This document shows, piece after piece, positions 1 through 7,778 of a stretch of DNA of 64,000 nucleotides. Under the pieces are notes generated by a model that worked only from the letters and a program-made list of their open reading frames with translations, had not been told where the DNA came from and ran no database searches. Within the stretch, counting starts at the first letter, position 1. The number at the start of each line of letters is the position of its first letter. Both the position numbers and the translations under genes were made by a program. The DNA comes from Bacillus sp. ISL-41 (GTDB taxonomy: Bacteria; Bacillota; Bacilli; Bacillales; Cytobacillaceae), in NCBI RefSeq assembly GCF_018613235.1, contig NZ_JAGGQP010000044.1, forward strand, positions 26,095 to 90,094. Direction: 5' to 3'.

Positions 1-327
1 GCTGGAAATAAAACAGGAAACTGCCAGATTTCTGTAATCGTAGAACCCGTCAAATATGAAAACGAAGAACGGATTCGTATCATCGTAAAAGATGATGGAT
101 CCGGGATGGACTCAGAGCGGCTGTCACAGATTATCCAGAACATTGAAGATGGCGGTACCTCCTCTGCGAGCGGAAAAGGGATGGCCATTTCAAATGTCTA
201 TAAGCGCTTAAAACTATATTACCAGGGCATTTCACACACAGACCTTTTGATTGAGAGTGAGTTGGACCGGGGAACTCGGATTACGTTCGAACTACCGATT
301 GAAGGAGGCGAAAAGAATGTTGTCTAA
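1..327 (+). CDS. Sensor histidine kinase, C-terminal part (YesM-type), cut by window edge
   Basis: The reading frame is open from base 1, so the start and the sensor, membrane and HAMP/His-kinase parts lie outside the window. What is visible is the end of a HATPase_c domain: the ATP-binding G1 box DDGSGMD at about residues 31-37 of the fragment and a G2-like box GKGMAISNVYKRL. That GxGxxN-Y-RL form is typical of the LytS/YesM (His_kinase) class. Its stop overlaps the start of the response regulator gene by 11 bases, so the two are translationally coupled. With the ABC transporter genes directly downstream, the pair very probably senses an extracellular oligosaccharide and switches on the importer. 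The identity of the signal is inference. Confidence 0.9.
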   Translation, partial: AGNKTGNCQISVIVEPVKYENEERIRIIVKDDGSGMDSERLSQIIQNIEDGGTSSASGKGMAISNVYKRLKLYYQGISHTDLLIESELDRGTRITFELPIEGGEKNVV

Positions 328-1102
328 AAATATTTTGATTGTGGATGATGAACCGAGAACGAGACAAGGCTTGCAAAGAACGCTGGAAAGCTGGAACAAC
401 GGTGAATACACCATCCTCACTGCAGAAAGCGGTGAGGATGTCCTGCGCATTGCACAGGAAAAGAAGATTCATATTTTACTATCCGATATCCGGATGCCGG
501 AAATGACAGGTCTGCAACTATTAAAGACTTTGAAGGAAAAAGGAATGAGGCCCGTAGTGATTGTCATATCCGCCTATTCCGAATTCGAATACGCACAGCA
601 AGCATTAAAGTTCGGTGTCATCAATTATCTTTTAAAACCCATTGGGAAAAAGAAGCTGATTGAAGCTGTCGAAGATGCTGTGAAAGTCATGGAGAAACAA
701 GAAAGGGCCGGATTGATTGAAAAAGTGGTGGACGAGAAAATAGTCGATGCCAGCAACAAGATGGATTCAACCAAAGATACCATCCGCAAGGCGATCATTT
801 ATATTGACCGCAATCTAAAGGAAGAATTCACATTGAAAGATGTTGCTGCCCATGTCCATTTGAACCCCAGTTATTTTAGCGTATTGTTCAAGGAGCAAGT
901 CGACCTTAATTTCAGTGAATATGTGACCAGAAGAAGAATCCAGCGCTCAAAGGAATTAGTCCTTTCGACTACCCTCCCGATTAATGAAATAGCAGAAGAA
1001 GTCGGCTATAAAACCGCAAAGTACTTCATTAAGATTTTCAAAGAAATAGAGGGTATGACACCGAGCGCTTATCGAAAAACAGGAAATGAAAGGGCTTTCT
1101 AA
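317..1102 (+). CDS. Response regulator, receiver plus AraC-type HTH (YesN-type)
   Basis: 261 residues. The receiver domain occupies about residues 5-125, with acidic pocket D10/D11, phosphoacceptor D57 (SDIRMPEMTG), S85 and K107 (LLKPIG). The last ~100 residues form an AraC-family double helix-turn-helix (LKDVAAHVHLNPSYFSVLFK, then INEIAEEVGYKTAKYFIKIF). It is shorter than B. subtilis YesN-class proteins (~370) because the linker is reduced. I chose the ATG at 317 rather than an upstream in-frame codon because GGAGG at 304-308 is correctly spaced from it. It is the partner of the overlapping histidine kinase and presumably activates the sugar importer operon starting at 1212. Confidence 0.93.
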   Translation: MLSKNILIVDDEPRTRQGLQRTLESWNNGEYTILTAESGEDVLRIAQEKKIHILLSDIRMPEMTGLQLLKTLKEKGMRPVVIVISAYSEFEYAQQALKFGVINYLLKPIGKKKLIEAVEDAVKVMEKQERAGLIEKVVDEKIVDASNKMDSTKDTIRKAIIYIDRNLKEEFTLKDVAAHVHLNPSYFSVLFKEQVDLNFSEYVTRRRIQRSKELVLSTTLPINEIAEEVGYKTAKYFIKIFKEIEGMTPSAYRKTGNERAF

Positions 1103-1211
1103 AAATAGTAGTATTTTTCCTAATCATAGTTGCCTTTTTTGGTCTCCCCCCTGGTGTTAGACTTTAACTGTAAGGCATAGACAAACAAACAATTGAGGGG
1201 GTTTTGGATTA

Positions 1212-2516
1212 ATGAAAAAGAAAGCGTTTTCCTCTGTGATGACCTTAGCATTGGCAGGCGGACTGATTTTGGGAGGCTGTTCTTCCTCTACTGGTTCCTC
1301 GGGCGAGAAGGCGTCCAGCGGAGATAAAACTGTCGTGAAAATGATGCATCTATGGCCAGAAGGAAGTTCAAATGCACAATACACTATTGTGGATGACATT
1401 ATCAATGCATATGAAAAGGAACATCCAGATGTAGACATCCAGACCGAAATTCTAGGCAATGAGCAGTACAAGGAAAAAGTCAAAGTATTATCTGCTTCAA
1501 ATGAACTGCCGGATGTTGGGATCACTTGGGCCGCAGGATATATGAAGCCTTTCGTTGATGGAAAAATGTTTGCTCCATTAGATGACATTGCTAAAGAAGA
1601 CAATTTCGTTGCTGGTACGCTTGATGCTTTCTCAGTTGACGAAAAGCCATACGCTGTACCTCTTGAATTGAACATCACCCCGGTATATTACAATAAAGAA
1701 ATTTTTGAGAAATATAATTTAGAAGCTCCAAAGACATATGATGAGTTCCTGAATGTCGTTGAAACACTTGCTGATAACAAGGTTACTCCGATCACTTTAG
1801 GAAACAAAGACCGCTGGACTGGATCCATGTGGTATATGTACCTTGCTGACCGCATTGGCGGACCAGAAGCTTTGAACAATGCAATCAACCGTTCTGGAAG
1901 CTTTGAAGACCCAGCTCTTGTCCAGGCAGCTGAAGAAATTGAAAAGCTTGTTAAGATGAATGCATTCGTCAAAGGCTACAACGGCCTTTCCAATGATGAA
2001 GCAAAAGGTTACTTTATGAATGAACAAGCTGCTATGTACATGATGGCAACATGGGAGCTTCCAAACTATACAACAACTCCTGATGTATCCCAGGAATTCA
2101 AGGACAAAGTTGGTTACTTCAAGTTCCCTACCTATGAAGGCGGAAAAGGCGATATTGACAGCTATGTAGGCGGACCTGGTGTTGGTCTGTTCGTATCCGA
2201 ACAATCAAAGGTTAAAGACGAAGCGAAAGAATTTGTCTCCTACCTGGTAGAAGAATGGGGCAAGCGTTCCGTTGTTGACGCTGGAGTCATTCCTGCTACA
2301 GTCGTTGATACATCCAATGTCGAGCTTCACCCAATGTACATTGACATCCTGAATGACTTAGGAAACGCAACGAACCTGACTCTATATGCAGATGTTCAGA
2401 TGTCTGCCAGCGTAGCAGATGTTCACTTGAACCAGATTCAAGCATTATTCGGCGGACAAACAACTCCTGAAAAGTTTGCAAAAACGCAAGAAGAAGCACT
2501 CGCTGCTGAGAAATAA
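1212..2516 (+). CDS. Sugar ABC transporter substrate-binding lipoprotein
   Basis: 434 residues. A lysine-rich signal peptide ends in lipobox LGGC, with the acylated cysteine at residue 23, followed by a Ser/Gly-rich tether. The rest has the layout of family 1 (MalE/UgpB-type) solute-binding proteins (YEKEHPDVDIQTEILG, then NELPDVGITWA). It would sit on the outer face of the membrane and deliver an oligosaccharide to the permeases encoded at 2592 and 3485. No ATPase gene is present, so a shared MsmX-type ATPase elsewhere is likely; that is normal for this family in Bacillus. Placement beside xyl genes and a GH43 enzyme suggests xylo-oligosaccharides or a related pentoside (inference). Confidence 0.92.
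   Translation: MKKKAFSSVMTLALAGGLILGGCSSSTGSSGEKASSGDKTVVKMMHLWPEGSSNAQYTIVDDIINAYEKEHPDVDIQTEILGNEQYKEKVKVLSASNELPDVGITWAAGYMKPFVDGKMFAPLDDIAKEDNFVAGTLDAFSVDEKPYAVPLELNITPVYYNKEIFEKYNLEAPKTYDEFLNVVETLADNKVTPITLGNKDRWTGSMWYMYLADRIGGPEALNNAINRSGSFEDPALVQAAEEIEKLVKMNAFVKGYNGLSNDEAKGYFMNEQAAMYMMATWELPNYTTTPDVSQEFKDKVGYFKFPTYEGGKGDIDSYVGGPGVGLFVSEQSKVKDEAKEFVSYLVEEWGKRSVVDAGVIPATVVDTSNVELHPMYIDILNDLGNATNLTLYADVQMSASVADVHLNQIQALFGGQTTPEKFAKTQEEALAAEK
1219..1232 (+). promoter_or_regulatory. cre-like box in the start of the binding-protein gene
   Basis: The first codons contain AGAAAGCGTTTTCC, which fits the CcpA operator consensus TGWAARCGYTWWCW at 12 of 14 positions. cre sites at the beginning of coding regions can act as transcription roadblocks. 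Lys-Lys-Ala-Phe codons could produce such a match by chance, so confidence is modest. Confidence 0.35.
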
Positions 2517-2526
2517 TACTTGCTTA

Positions 2527-2565
2527 GAAAGAGGGCATATTGCTGATGAATATGCCCTTTTCTTT
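2527..2565 (+). terminator. Hairpin between binding protein and permease genes
   Basis: Arms at 2527-2541 (GAAAGAGGGCATATT) and 2549-2565 (AATATGCCCTTTTCTTT) pair around a short loop and end in a T-rich run. A leaky terminator or 3' stabiliser here would give more binding protein than permease, a common arrangement in sugar ABC operons. Confidence 0.75.
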
Positions 2566-2591
2566 ATAGGAAAGGAAGGCGGCTAACCAAC

Positions 2592-3470
2592 ATGAAAAAT
2601 GTTATGTCGAATAAATACGTAATTGCCCTTTATACGCTTCCAGCACTGCTTCTCATACTCACCCTTATCTATATTCCCATTGTATTATCAGGCTATTACG
2701 GTTTCATGGACTGGGATGGAATCGGTGAGATGACATTTATTGGGCTGGATAACTATATCACCCTCGTTCAGGATAAAATGTTCTGGACAAGTACCTATCA
2801 TTCTTTTCTTTTAGCTATTTTCTCTACAGCGAGCTTGGTGCTGTATCTGGCCATTTCCCTGGTTTTAGCCAGTAAAATCAAAGGTTCAGATCTATTAAGG
2901 AAGATTTATTTAATCCCAATGCTATTATCCTCTGTTGCCATTGCCCAGCTCTGGATGAAGATTTTCGATCCAACGAACGGTATGGCGAATACATTACTTG
3001 AAATGTTTGGTGTGGAAAATACACCAATTTGGCTGGCAGACCCTGAAATCGCGCTATATGCGATCTTCATTCCGGTTATCTGGCAGTATGCAGGATTTTA
3101 TATTCTTATTTATTATGCTGCACTAAAGAACGTGCCCGATGAAATCATTGAAGCGGCGAAAATTGATGGAGCCAGCTCATTGCAGATTGCTTATAAAATA
3201 AAACTGCCCCTGATATCTGGAATTTTTAAAGTGACAATCATGCTCGCAGTAGTTGGTTCACTGAAATACTTTGACCTGATTTATGTTATGACAGGCGGAG
3301 GGCCTAACGGAGCCAGTGAAGTAATGGCTTCCTATATGTACAAAGAAGCATTTAAATTGAATAATTTCGGTTATGGCAGTGCCATCGGTTTTGGACTATT
3401 AGTGATCGCACTCTTCATGACCTGGTTAATTTCGAAACTAACGAAATCTAAAGACGATGTTCAATTTTAA
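2592..3470 (+). CDS. Sugar ABC transporter permease, MalF/LacF type
   Basis: 292 residues and six predicted membrane segments. The BPD_transp_1 EAA loop is clear in the second half (EIIEAAKIDGASSLQIAYKIKLP), the point where the ATPase docks. It is the first of the two permease subunits, forming a heterodimer with the product of the gene at 3485. Start ATG at 2592 follows AGGAAAGGAAGGCGG at a usable distance. It lies 75 bases after the binding protein gene with a hairpin between them, and 14 bases before the next permease gene. Substrate is inferred from neighbours only. Confidence 0.93.
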   Translation: MKNVMSNKYVIALYTLPALLLILTLIYIPIVLSGYYGFMDWDGIGEMTFIGLDNYITLVQDKMFWTSTYHSFLLAIFSTASLVLYLAISLVLASKIKGSDLLRKIYLIPMLLSSVAIAQLWMKIFDPTNGMANTLLEMFGVENTPIWLADPEIALYAIFIPVIWQYAGFYILIYYAALKNVPDEIIEAAKIDGASSLQIAYKIKLPLISGIFKVTIMLAVVGSLKYFDLIYVMTGGGPNGASEVMASYMYKEAFKLNNFGYGSAIGFGLLVIALFMTWLISKLTKSKDDVQF

Positions 3471-3484
3471 GGGAGTGAAACATA

Positions 3485-4378
3485 ATGAGCGAGGTTAGCA
3501 CACAACCAGCAGCAACGACCCTTTCCGCACCCCAAAAAACAAAGAAATCTTACTTGAACAAAATCGGATTTGGATTTCTTTATCTAATATTAGGGTTATT
3601 TGCTGTCATTCAAATTTACCCATTAGTATGGCTGTTGTTCTTTTCATTAAAAACCAATCAGGAAGTATTCGGGATGTCACCTTTCTCGTTGCCGCAAGAC
3701 CCGCAATGGGGCAACTATACAAAGGCCTGGACTTCAGGCAATATCGGGGTCTATTTCTTCAATAGCGTATGGATCACCGTTTTATCTGTTGCTCTGACGA
3801 TCATCCTGGCCAGTTTCGTGACATTCGCTGTTACACGTATGACCTGGAAACTTAGCGGCCTAGTTCTTGGCTTATTCCTGGTCGCTTATATGATTCCATT
3901 GCATTCGACCATCATACCTTTGTTCAATATGTATAACAGTGCCAATCTAATTGATAGCCCAGTATCGATTGTCTTATCATATACGGCATTCAATCTACCT
4001 TTGACGATTATGATCTTGCTCGGATTTTATAGAACCTTCCCGCGTGAGATTGAGGAGGCTGCGGTCATGGACGGATGCTCGGTCCACAGGATCTTCTTCC
4101 AGATTACCCTGCCGATGACCGTACCTGTTCTATCAACAACCGCCATCATCAATATGATCTACAACTGGAATGAGTTCGTGTTTGTTAACACCTTCATCAG
4201 TTCAGATAACTGGAAGACACTGACGGTTGGGATCAATAACTTTGTAGGACAATATTTAACAGACTGGGGAGCAATCGGAGCAACTCTAGTTATCAGTATT
4301 GTACCAATTCTGCTTGCCTTCTTGTTCTTAAGTGACAAGATTGTTGAGGGGATGGCAGCTGGGTCTGTTAAGGGTTGA
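3485..4378 (+). CDS. Sugar ABC transporter permease, MalG/LacG type
   Basis: 297 residues. A hydrophilic N-terminal tail of about 25 residues is followed by six membrane segments and the EAA loop EIEEAAVMDGCSVHRIFFQ. It ends in the family-typical short tail KIVEGMAAGSVKG. Second permease subunit of the importer and last gene of the operon, followed by a strong terminator. RBS GGGAGTGAAACATA precedes ATG 3485. Confidence 0.93.
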   Translation: MSEVSTQPAATTLSAPQKTKKSYLNKIGFGFLYLILGLFAVIQIYPLVWLLFFSLKTNQEVFGMSPFSLPQDPQWGNYTKAWTSGNIGVYFFNSVWITVLSVALTIILASFVTFAVTRMTWKLSGLVLGLFLVAYMIPLHSTIIPLFNMYNSANLIDSPVSIVLSYTAFNLPLTIMILLGFYRTFPREIEEAAVMDGCSVHRIFFQITLPMTVPVLSTTAIINMIYNWNEFVFVNTFISSDNWKTLTVGINNFVGQYLTDWGAIGATLVISIVPILLAFLFLSDKIVEGMAAGSVKG

Positions 4379-4404
4379 TTTTGGGCAAATCCTAAATGAA
4401 AAGT

Positions 4405-4459
4405 ATAAAGACTGTAGACACACTCGATGAACTTGAGCTGGGCTACAGTCTTTATTTTT
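4405..4459 (+). terminator. Rho-independent terminator of the sugar ABC operon
   Basis: Perfect 13-base arms at 4405-4417 (ATAAAGACTGTAG) and 4443-4455 (CTACAGTCTTTAT), followed by TTTT. Confidence 0.85.
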
Positions 4460-4478
4460 GATTGAGGTAAAAAGGGGG

Positions 4479-4676
4479 CTGTTGATTTCCGTTCCAGGCG
4501 CTTCGCTTTCCGCGGGCAGTCCGCGAGCCTCCGCGGCGCTTTTCGCGCCTGCGGGGTCTCCCGTGACTTGCTGATCCCGCAGGACATTGATTGAGCTTCC
4601 TCGAACCTGCCCACGCACGATGGAAATGCGGTAGCATTTTCGGAGGAGTCTACGCGCCTTCCACTACAATCAACAG
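4479..4676. repeat. GC-rich noncoding repeat with terminal inverted repeats
   Basis: A ~200-base block much richer in G+C than its surroundings. It begins CTGTTGATT (4479-4487) and ends with the exact reverse complement AATCAACAG (4668-4676). Inside the ends both arms continue with a GGCGC match, so the imperfect terminal repeat is about 23 bases. Internal short palindromes (CCGCGGGC, CCTCCGCGG, GGTAGCATTTTCGG) suggest folding. Several overlapping reading frames here are by-products of the composition and show no protein family. Similar GC-rich blocks starting near GTTGATTTCCGTTCCAGGCG are, to my recollection, scattered in Bacillaceae genomes; that needs a search. Confidence 0.7.
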
Positions 4677-4787
4677 GACTTTATAACTTTTTTCGGGCAG
4701 CACTGAAAGCTCACTATAAAATAGACTTATTTAACGCATGACCAAAAATCAGTTTCCTCACTTCTCATTGCCAGAGTAATAACTAAG

Positions 4788-4832
4788 CCCAATGAGACTG
4801 TTCACAAACATTCAGCAAACAGTCCCATTGGG
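4788..4832 (-). terminator. Hairpin downstream of the DUF624 gene
   Basis: 15-base arms 4788-4802 and 4818-4832 (CCCAATGAGACTGTT / AACAGTCCCATTGGG, one G-U type mismatch). On the minus strand this lies just after the stop of the gene ending at 4861; the trailing T-run is weak. Confidence 0.6.
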
Positions 4833-4860
4833 TCCTTTCTCACTACTAATATATCCATCT

Positions 4861-5484
4861 TTATTCAGTTACACTTCTTTTCCTGTCCATCTTGCCGAAA
4901 ACGAGATAGGCTGCGGACATAATGATGGCTGCTATGAGGCTGCCGCCAAAGAAGAAGCCTAGAGCAGGGATGAATTTTACGACGAATAGCACTGCGACGA
5001 TTCCTGCGAGCATCACTATATTTTCAATCGGGCTGATCAGCATCATCAGGAATGAGTTTTTAACGATTTGTAGCCACTTCAATTCAAAATGGACATATAC
5101 CGGGAATAGATAGAGTATAGTCATGATGGCAGCAAACATAAACAGATAGATTGGGATCTGAATGAAACTTACAAGACCGATCACCGACCTTTCTACGAAG
5201 ACCAGGTTAAAAACAATCAGCCCAACGACTGCAGCTACGAGCAATCCCAATCCATTGCTGCGGAAAAACTCCGATTTCCAGGTTGTCCAAAAGGTCCGAA
5301 AAATCGGGATGTCAGTTTCCCCTTTCAGCCACTTGCGAATGATCGTGAACATCGCAATCGTCGCTGGGAAAAATCCCAGGACAATGAGACCCGCGAGTGA
5401 GAATCCAATCCATAATAGATTTATATAGGCAAATTTCGTAATCCATTCCGTAGCTGCAAAAGCCCGGTTTGCCAATGTATTCAT
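4861..5484 (-). CDS. DUF624 (YesL-type) membrane protein
   Basis: 207 residues with five to six hydrophobic segments. The N-terminal signature (ITKFAYINLLWIGFSLAGL, then FPATIAMFTIIRKWLKGE) is that of the YesL/DUF624 family, small integral membrane proteins that usually sit in carbohydrate-uptake loci of Firmicutes. Their molecular role is unknown; an accessory role in sugar ABC import is guessed from context. A second member is encoded at 24491-25117 beside the other ABC importer, so each importer in this window has one. Start supported by GGAGGGATTGG directly before ATG. Confidence 0.88.
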   Translation of the reverse strand: MNTLANRAFAATEWITKFAYINLLWIGFSLAGLIVLGFFPATIAMFTIIRKWLKGETDIPIFRTFWTTWKSEFFRSNGLGLLVAAVVGLIVFNLVFVERSVIGLVSFIQIPIYLFMFAAIMTILYLFPVYVHFELKWLQIVKNSFLMMLISPIENIVMLAGIVAVLFVVKFIPALGFFFGGSLIAAIIMSAAYLVFGKMDRKRSVTE

Positions 5485-5570
5485 CCAATCCCTCCATCCA
5501 AAACCCTTAACATGTAATCCATTTATATGTTCCTTGTCAGCACACCACTAGGCGGTACCAACTTAAGGAA

Positions 5571-5602
5571 AAGAGGGCTAAATTATGCGGATTAACCCTC
5601 TT
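5571..5602 (-). terminator. Hairpin between aldo/keto reductase and DUF624 genes
   Basis: Arms AAGAGGG (5571-5577) and CCCTCTT (5596-5602), extended inward by TAA/TTA pairing. It lies in the ~210-base gap between two leftward genes and may be a second terminator or a promoter-proximal structure. Confidence 0.4.
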
Positions 5603-5639
5603 CCTATCATTATAAAATAGTTTAACTAACCGTCCACCG

Positions 5640-5681
5640 CCCAAAATCAAAAAAGAAAGCACAAAGTTTAAATTTGTGCTT
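5640..5681 (-). terminator. Terminator of the xylAB-galM-reductase run
   Basis: Arms AAGCACAAA (5657-5665) and TTTGTGCTT (5673-5681). On the minus strand the hairpin is followed by a long T-rich stretch (complement of 5640-5656), just past the stop at 5695. Confidence 0.8.
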
Positions 5682-5694
5682 CAATTCTTTAATA

Positions 5695-6678
5695 TCAGTA
5701 AGGCCCTCTGATAAATTCTTTAACATTCTCCTGATAAAAACGCTGAATTGTCTGAAGCTCTTTTTCTGTGAATGGCTTTGTTTCCAGTGTCTGCAGATTA
5801 TCCTTAACTTGATCAATGTTTTTAAATCCAGGTATGATGCAAGTAATCTCTTTTTGGTCGAGAATCCAGCGCAGTGCGGCGCTCGCCATCGATTGGCGTC
5901 CTTCTGCAATCCACTTTAGCTGGTCGGCCAGTTCAACACCCTTCTTGAACCCAAGGCCGGCAAATGTTTCTCCGACATTAAACGCTTCTCCATTTTCATT
6001 GAAACGGCGGTGGTCATCCTCTTCAAACACATGCCTTGCCGTAAATTTACCAGTCAGCAGCCCGCTTGCAAGCGGCAATCTCACCAGCAGTCCTACCCCT
6101 TTTTGATAGGCTTGAGGGATCAATGTTTCAAGCGGCTTCTGGCGGAACATATTAAAAATGATCTGCAGGCTTTTGACATTTGGGTTCTCGAGGCTGATCA
6201 GCCCTTCTTCCACCGTTTCGACACTGACTCCATAGTGGCGGATTTTCCCTTCTTTCTTGAGACGATCAAGTACTTCAAACACACTGCCATCCCTCAAAAT
6301 CTCTGTAGCTGGGCAATGGATTTGGTACAAATCAATTGTTTCCCTGTTCAAACGGCGAAGACTATCTTCACAATAAGACCTGACTGTTTCATAGCTGTAG
6401 TTTTTCGGATCAAATATGTCACCCTGGCGGCAGAACTTTGTTGCGATATGAATCTGGTCTTCCTTGCCTTTGGTGGCCTTCGCTAACAACTCTTCACTAT
6501 GACCGTCACCATAAACATCGGCTGTATCGAAGAAATTGACACCCTGGTCAATCGCGTACTCCAGGGATCTTAATGCTTCTTCATCATTAGTCTTTCCCCA
6601 TGACCCACCGATTGCCCATGTCCCAAAGCTCACTTCACTGATCTTGATCCCGGTATTTCCTAATTCACGGTAATTCAT
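5695..6678 (-). CDS. Aldo/keto reductase
   Basis: 327 residues, the usual length. The AKR tetrad is recognisable: Asp and Tyr in FFDTADVYGDG, Lys in HIATKF and His in YQIHCPA; the NADPH-binding end is IIPGFKNIDQVKDN. It catalyses NAD(P)H-dependent reduction or oxidation of a sugar or carbonyl compound in the cytosol. As the distal gene after galM, with only 12 bases between, it probably acts on the same sugar pool; the substrate cannot be read from sequence. Start ATG 6678 has AAGGAGATGTTGAA upstream. It resembles the YdjG/IolS-like branch of the family (moderate certainty). Confidence 0.9.
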   Translation of the reverse strand: MNYRELGNTGIKISEVSFGTWAIGGSWGKTNDEEALRSLEYAIDQGVNFFDTADVYGDGHSEELLAKATKGKEDQIHIATKFCRQGDIFDPKNYSYETVRSYCEDSLRRLNRETIDLYQIHCPATEILRDGSVFEVLDRLKKEGKIRHYGVSVETVEEGLISLENPNVKSLQIIFNMFRQKPLETLIPQAYQKGVGLLVRLPLASGLLTGKFTARHVFEEDDHRRFNENGEAFNVGETFAGLGFKKGVELADQLKWIAEGRQSMASAALRWILDQKEITCIIPGFKNIDQVKDNLQTLETKPFTEKELQTIQRFYQENVKEFIRGPY

Positions 6679-6690
6679 TTCAACATCTCC

Positions 6691-7725
6691 TTATTCCAAT
6701 CCAAATTTATACTTCGTGATAGACGAGTACATCTCCCCTTTGTCCAGAACCATCGATGGAAAATGTGGATGATGGATGCTATCAGGAAAGGCTTGTGTTT
6801 CCAGACAGATTCCCAAATATTTTCTGCATGGAACCCTCCTGAAGTCCCCTTCCGCTTTTAGAGAATTCCCCGAGTACACGACAACAGCAGGTTCATCTGT
6901 TTCAACCGTCAGGGTACGCCCGCTTTCTGGGTCCTTCAGAGCAATTTCATTATCATAGTTATCATCTAATATAAACGGATGGTCATACCCATTTCCTACG
7001 AGAACATTTTGGGGGTGATCCGATTCAGCGCCACTTTTTACAGTACCACCTTTTTTAAAATCAAATGGCGTATCTTTGACATCCAATATACTGCCGGTCG
7101 GCAGGAACTCCTCATCCAGCTCAAGAAAACGCGAACTTTTCAGCTGTAAGGAATGATTTAAAACATCCCGTTTCAAATTGCCGCTCAAGTTAAAATAAGA
7201 GTGATTGGTGACAGTAAGCAGCGTTTTTTGATCTGTTTGCGCCCGATACTGGATCGATAATTCATTGTCGTTGTTCAGTCTGTAAGTTACTTCTATGTAC
7301 AGATTTCCAGGATAGCCTTCCTCGCCGTCCCTGCTTAAATAGGAAAACAGAACACCGTCGTCAATGACCTTCGCATCCCATACCACCTTGTCAAAGCCCT
7401 TCAATCCGCCATGGAGATGGTTGGTGTTATCGTTTTGGGCCAGAGTGAAATTCTTACCAGCCAGTTCAAAACTGCCGCCTTTGAGGCGTCCTGCCACCCT
7501 CCCGACAACAGCACCGAGAAAGTAAGGGTCGTTCAGATATTCATCAAGTGTGTCATGGCCGAGAACAATATTCTCAAATTTTCCATCTCGATCGGGAACA
7601 ATCATTTTCGTGATAATACAGCCATAATTAATGGCCGTCACTTCCATGCCATGGTCATTTCTCAAAGTAAAGGAATGCACAGGATGGCTGCCGATCTGCC
7701 CGAATTTTTCTTTCGAAACTTCCAT
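6691..7725 (-). CDS. galM: Aldose 1-epimerase (mutarotase)
   Basis: 344 residues. GalM landmarks are present: the N-terminal NYGCIITKMIVPDRDG region, the catalytic His block TNHSYFNLSG and the catalytic Glu in CLETQAFPDS near the C-terminus. It interconverts alpha and beta anomers of aldoses in the cytosol, which here would feed xylose isomerase. Its stop is 12 bases from the downstream reductase start. A hairpin in the 53-base gap after xylB may tune expression. RBS GAGGAGGATCTGA is well placed. Confidence 0.92.
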   Translation of the reverse strand: MEVSKEKFGQIGSHPVHSFTLRNDHGMEVTAINYGCIITKMIVPDRDGKFENIVLGHDTLDEYLNDPYFLGAVVGRVAGRLKGGSFELAGKNFTLAQNDNTNHLHGGLKGFDKVVWDAKVIDDGVLFSYLSRDGEEGYPGNLYIEVTYRLNNDNELSIQYRAQTDQKTLLTVTNHSYFNLSGNLKRDVLNHSLQLKSSRFLELDEEFLPTGSILDVKDTPFDFKKGGTVKSGAESDHPQNVLVGNGYDHPFILDDNYDNEIALKDPESGRTLTVETDEPAVVVYSGNSLKAEGDFRRVPCRKYLGICLETQAFPDSIHHPHFPSMVLDKGEMYSSITKYKFGLE

Positions 7726-7753
7726 TCAGATCCTCCTCTCTTTTAAAAGAAAG

Positions 7754-7770
7754 CCCCACATTAAGTGGGG
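7754..7770 (-). terminator. Short hairpin between xylB and galM
   Basis: CCCCAC (7754-7759) and GTGGGG (7765-7770) pair around a five-base loop and on the minus strand are followed by CTTTCTTTT. A weak terminator or processing site inside the operon. Confidence 0.6.
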
Positions 7771-7778
7771 ATTCAAAT

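Noticed and set aside
1101..1118. Terminator AAAAATA-GTAG-TATTTTT after the response regulator gene
   Set aside because: The stem contains only A-T pairs and would be too weak; likely chance.
4159..4637. Several minus-strand reading frames across 4159-4637
   Set aside because: They overlap the permease gene and the GC-rich repeat, lack ribosome sites and have repeat-derived, Arg/Ser-rich sequences with no family.
5162..5428. Long reading frames antisense to known genes (for example 5162-5428, 10 kb xylA antisense, 47758-48207)
   Set aside because: They mirror the codon pattern of well-identified genes on the other strand and have no start signals.
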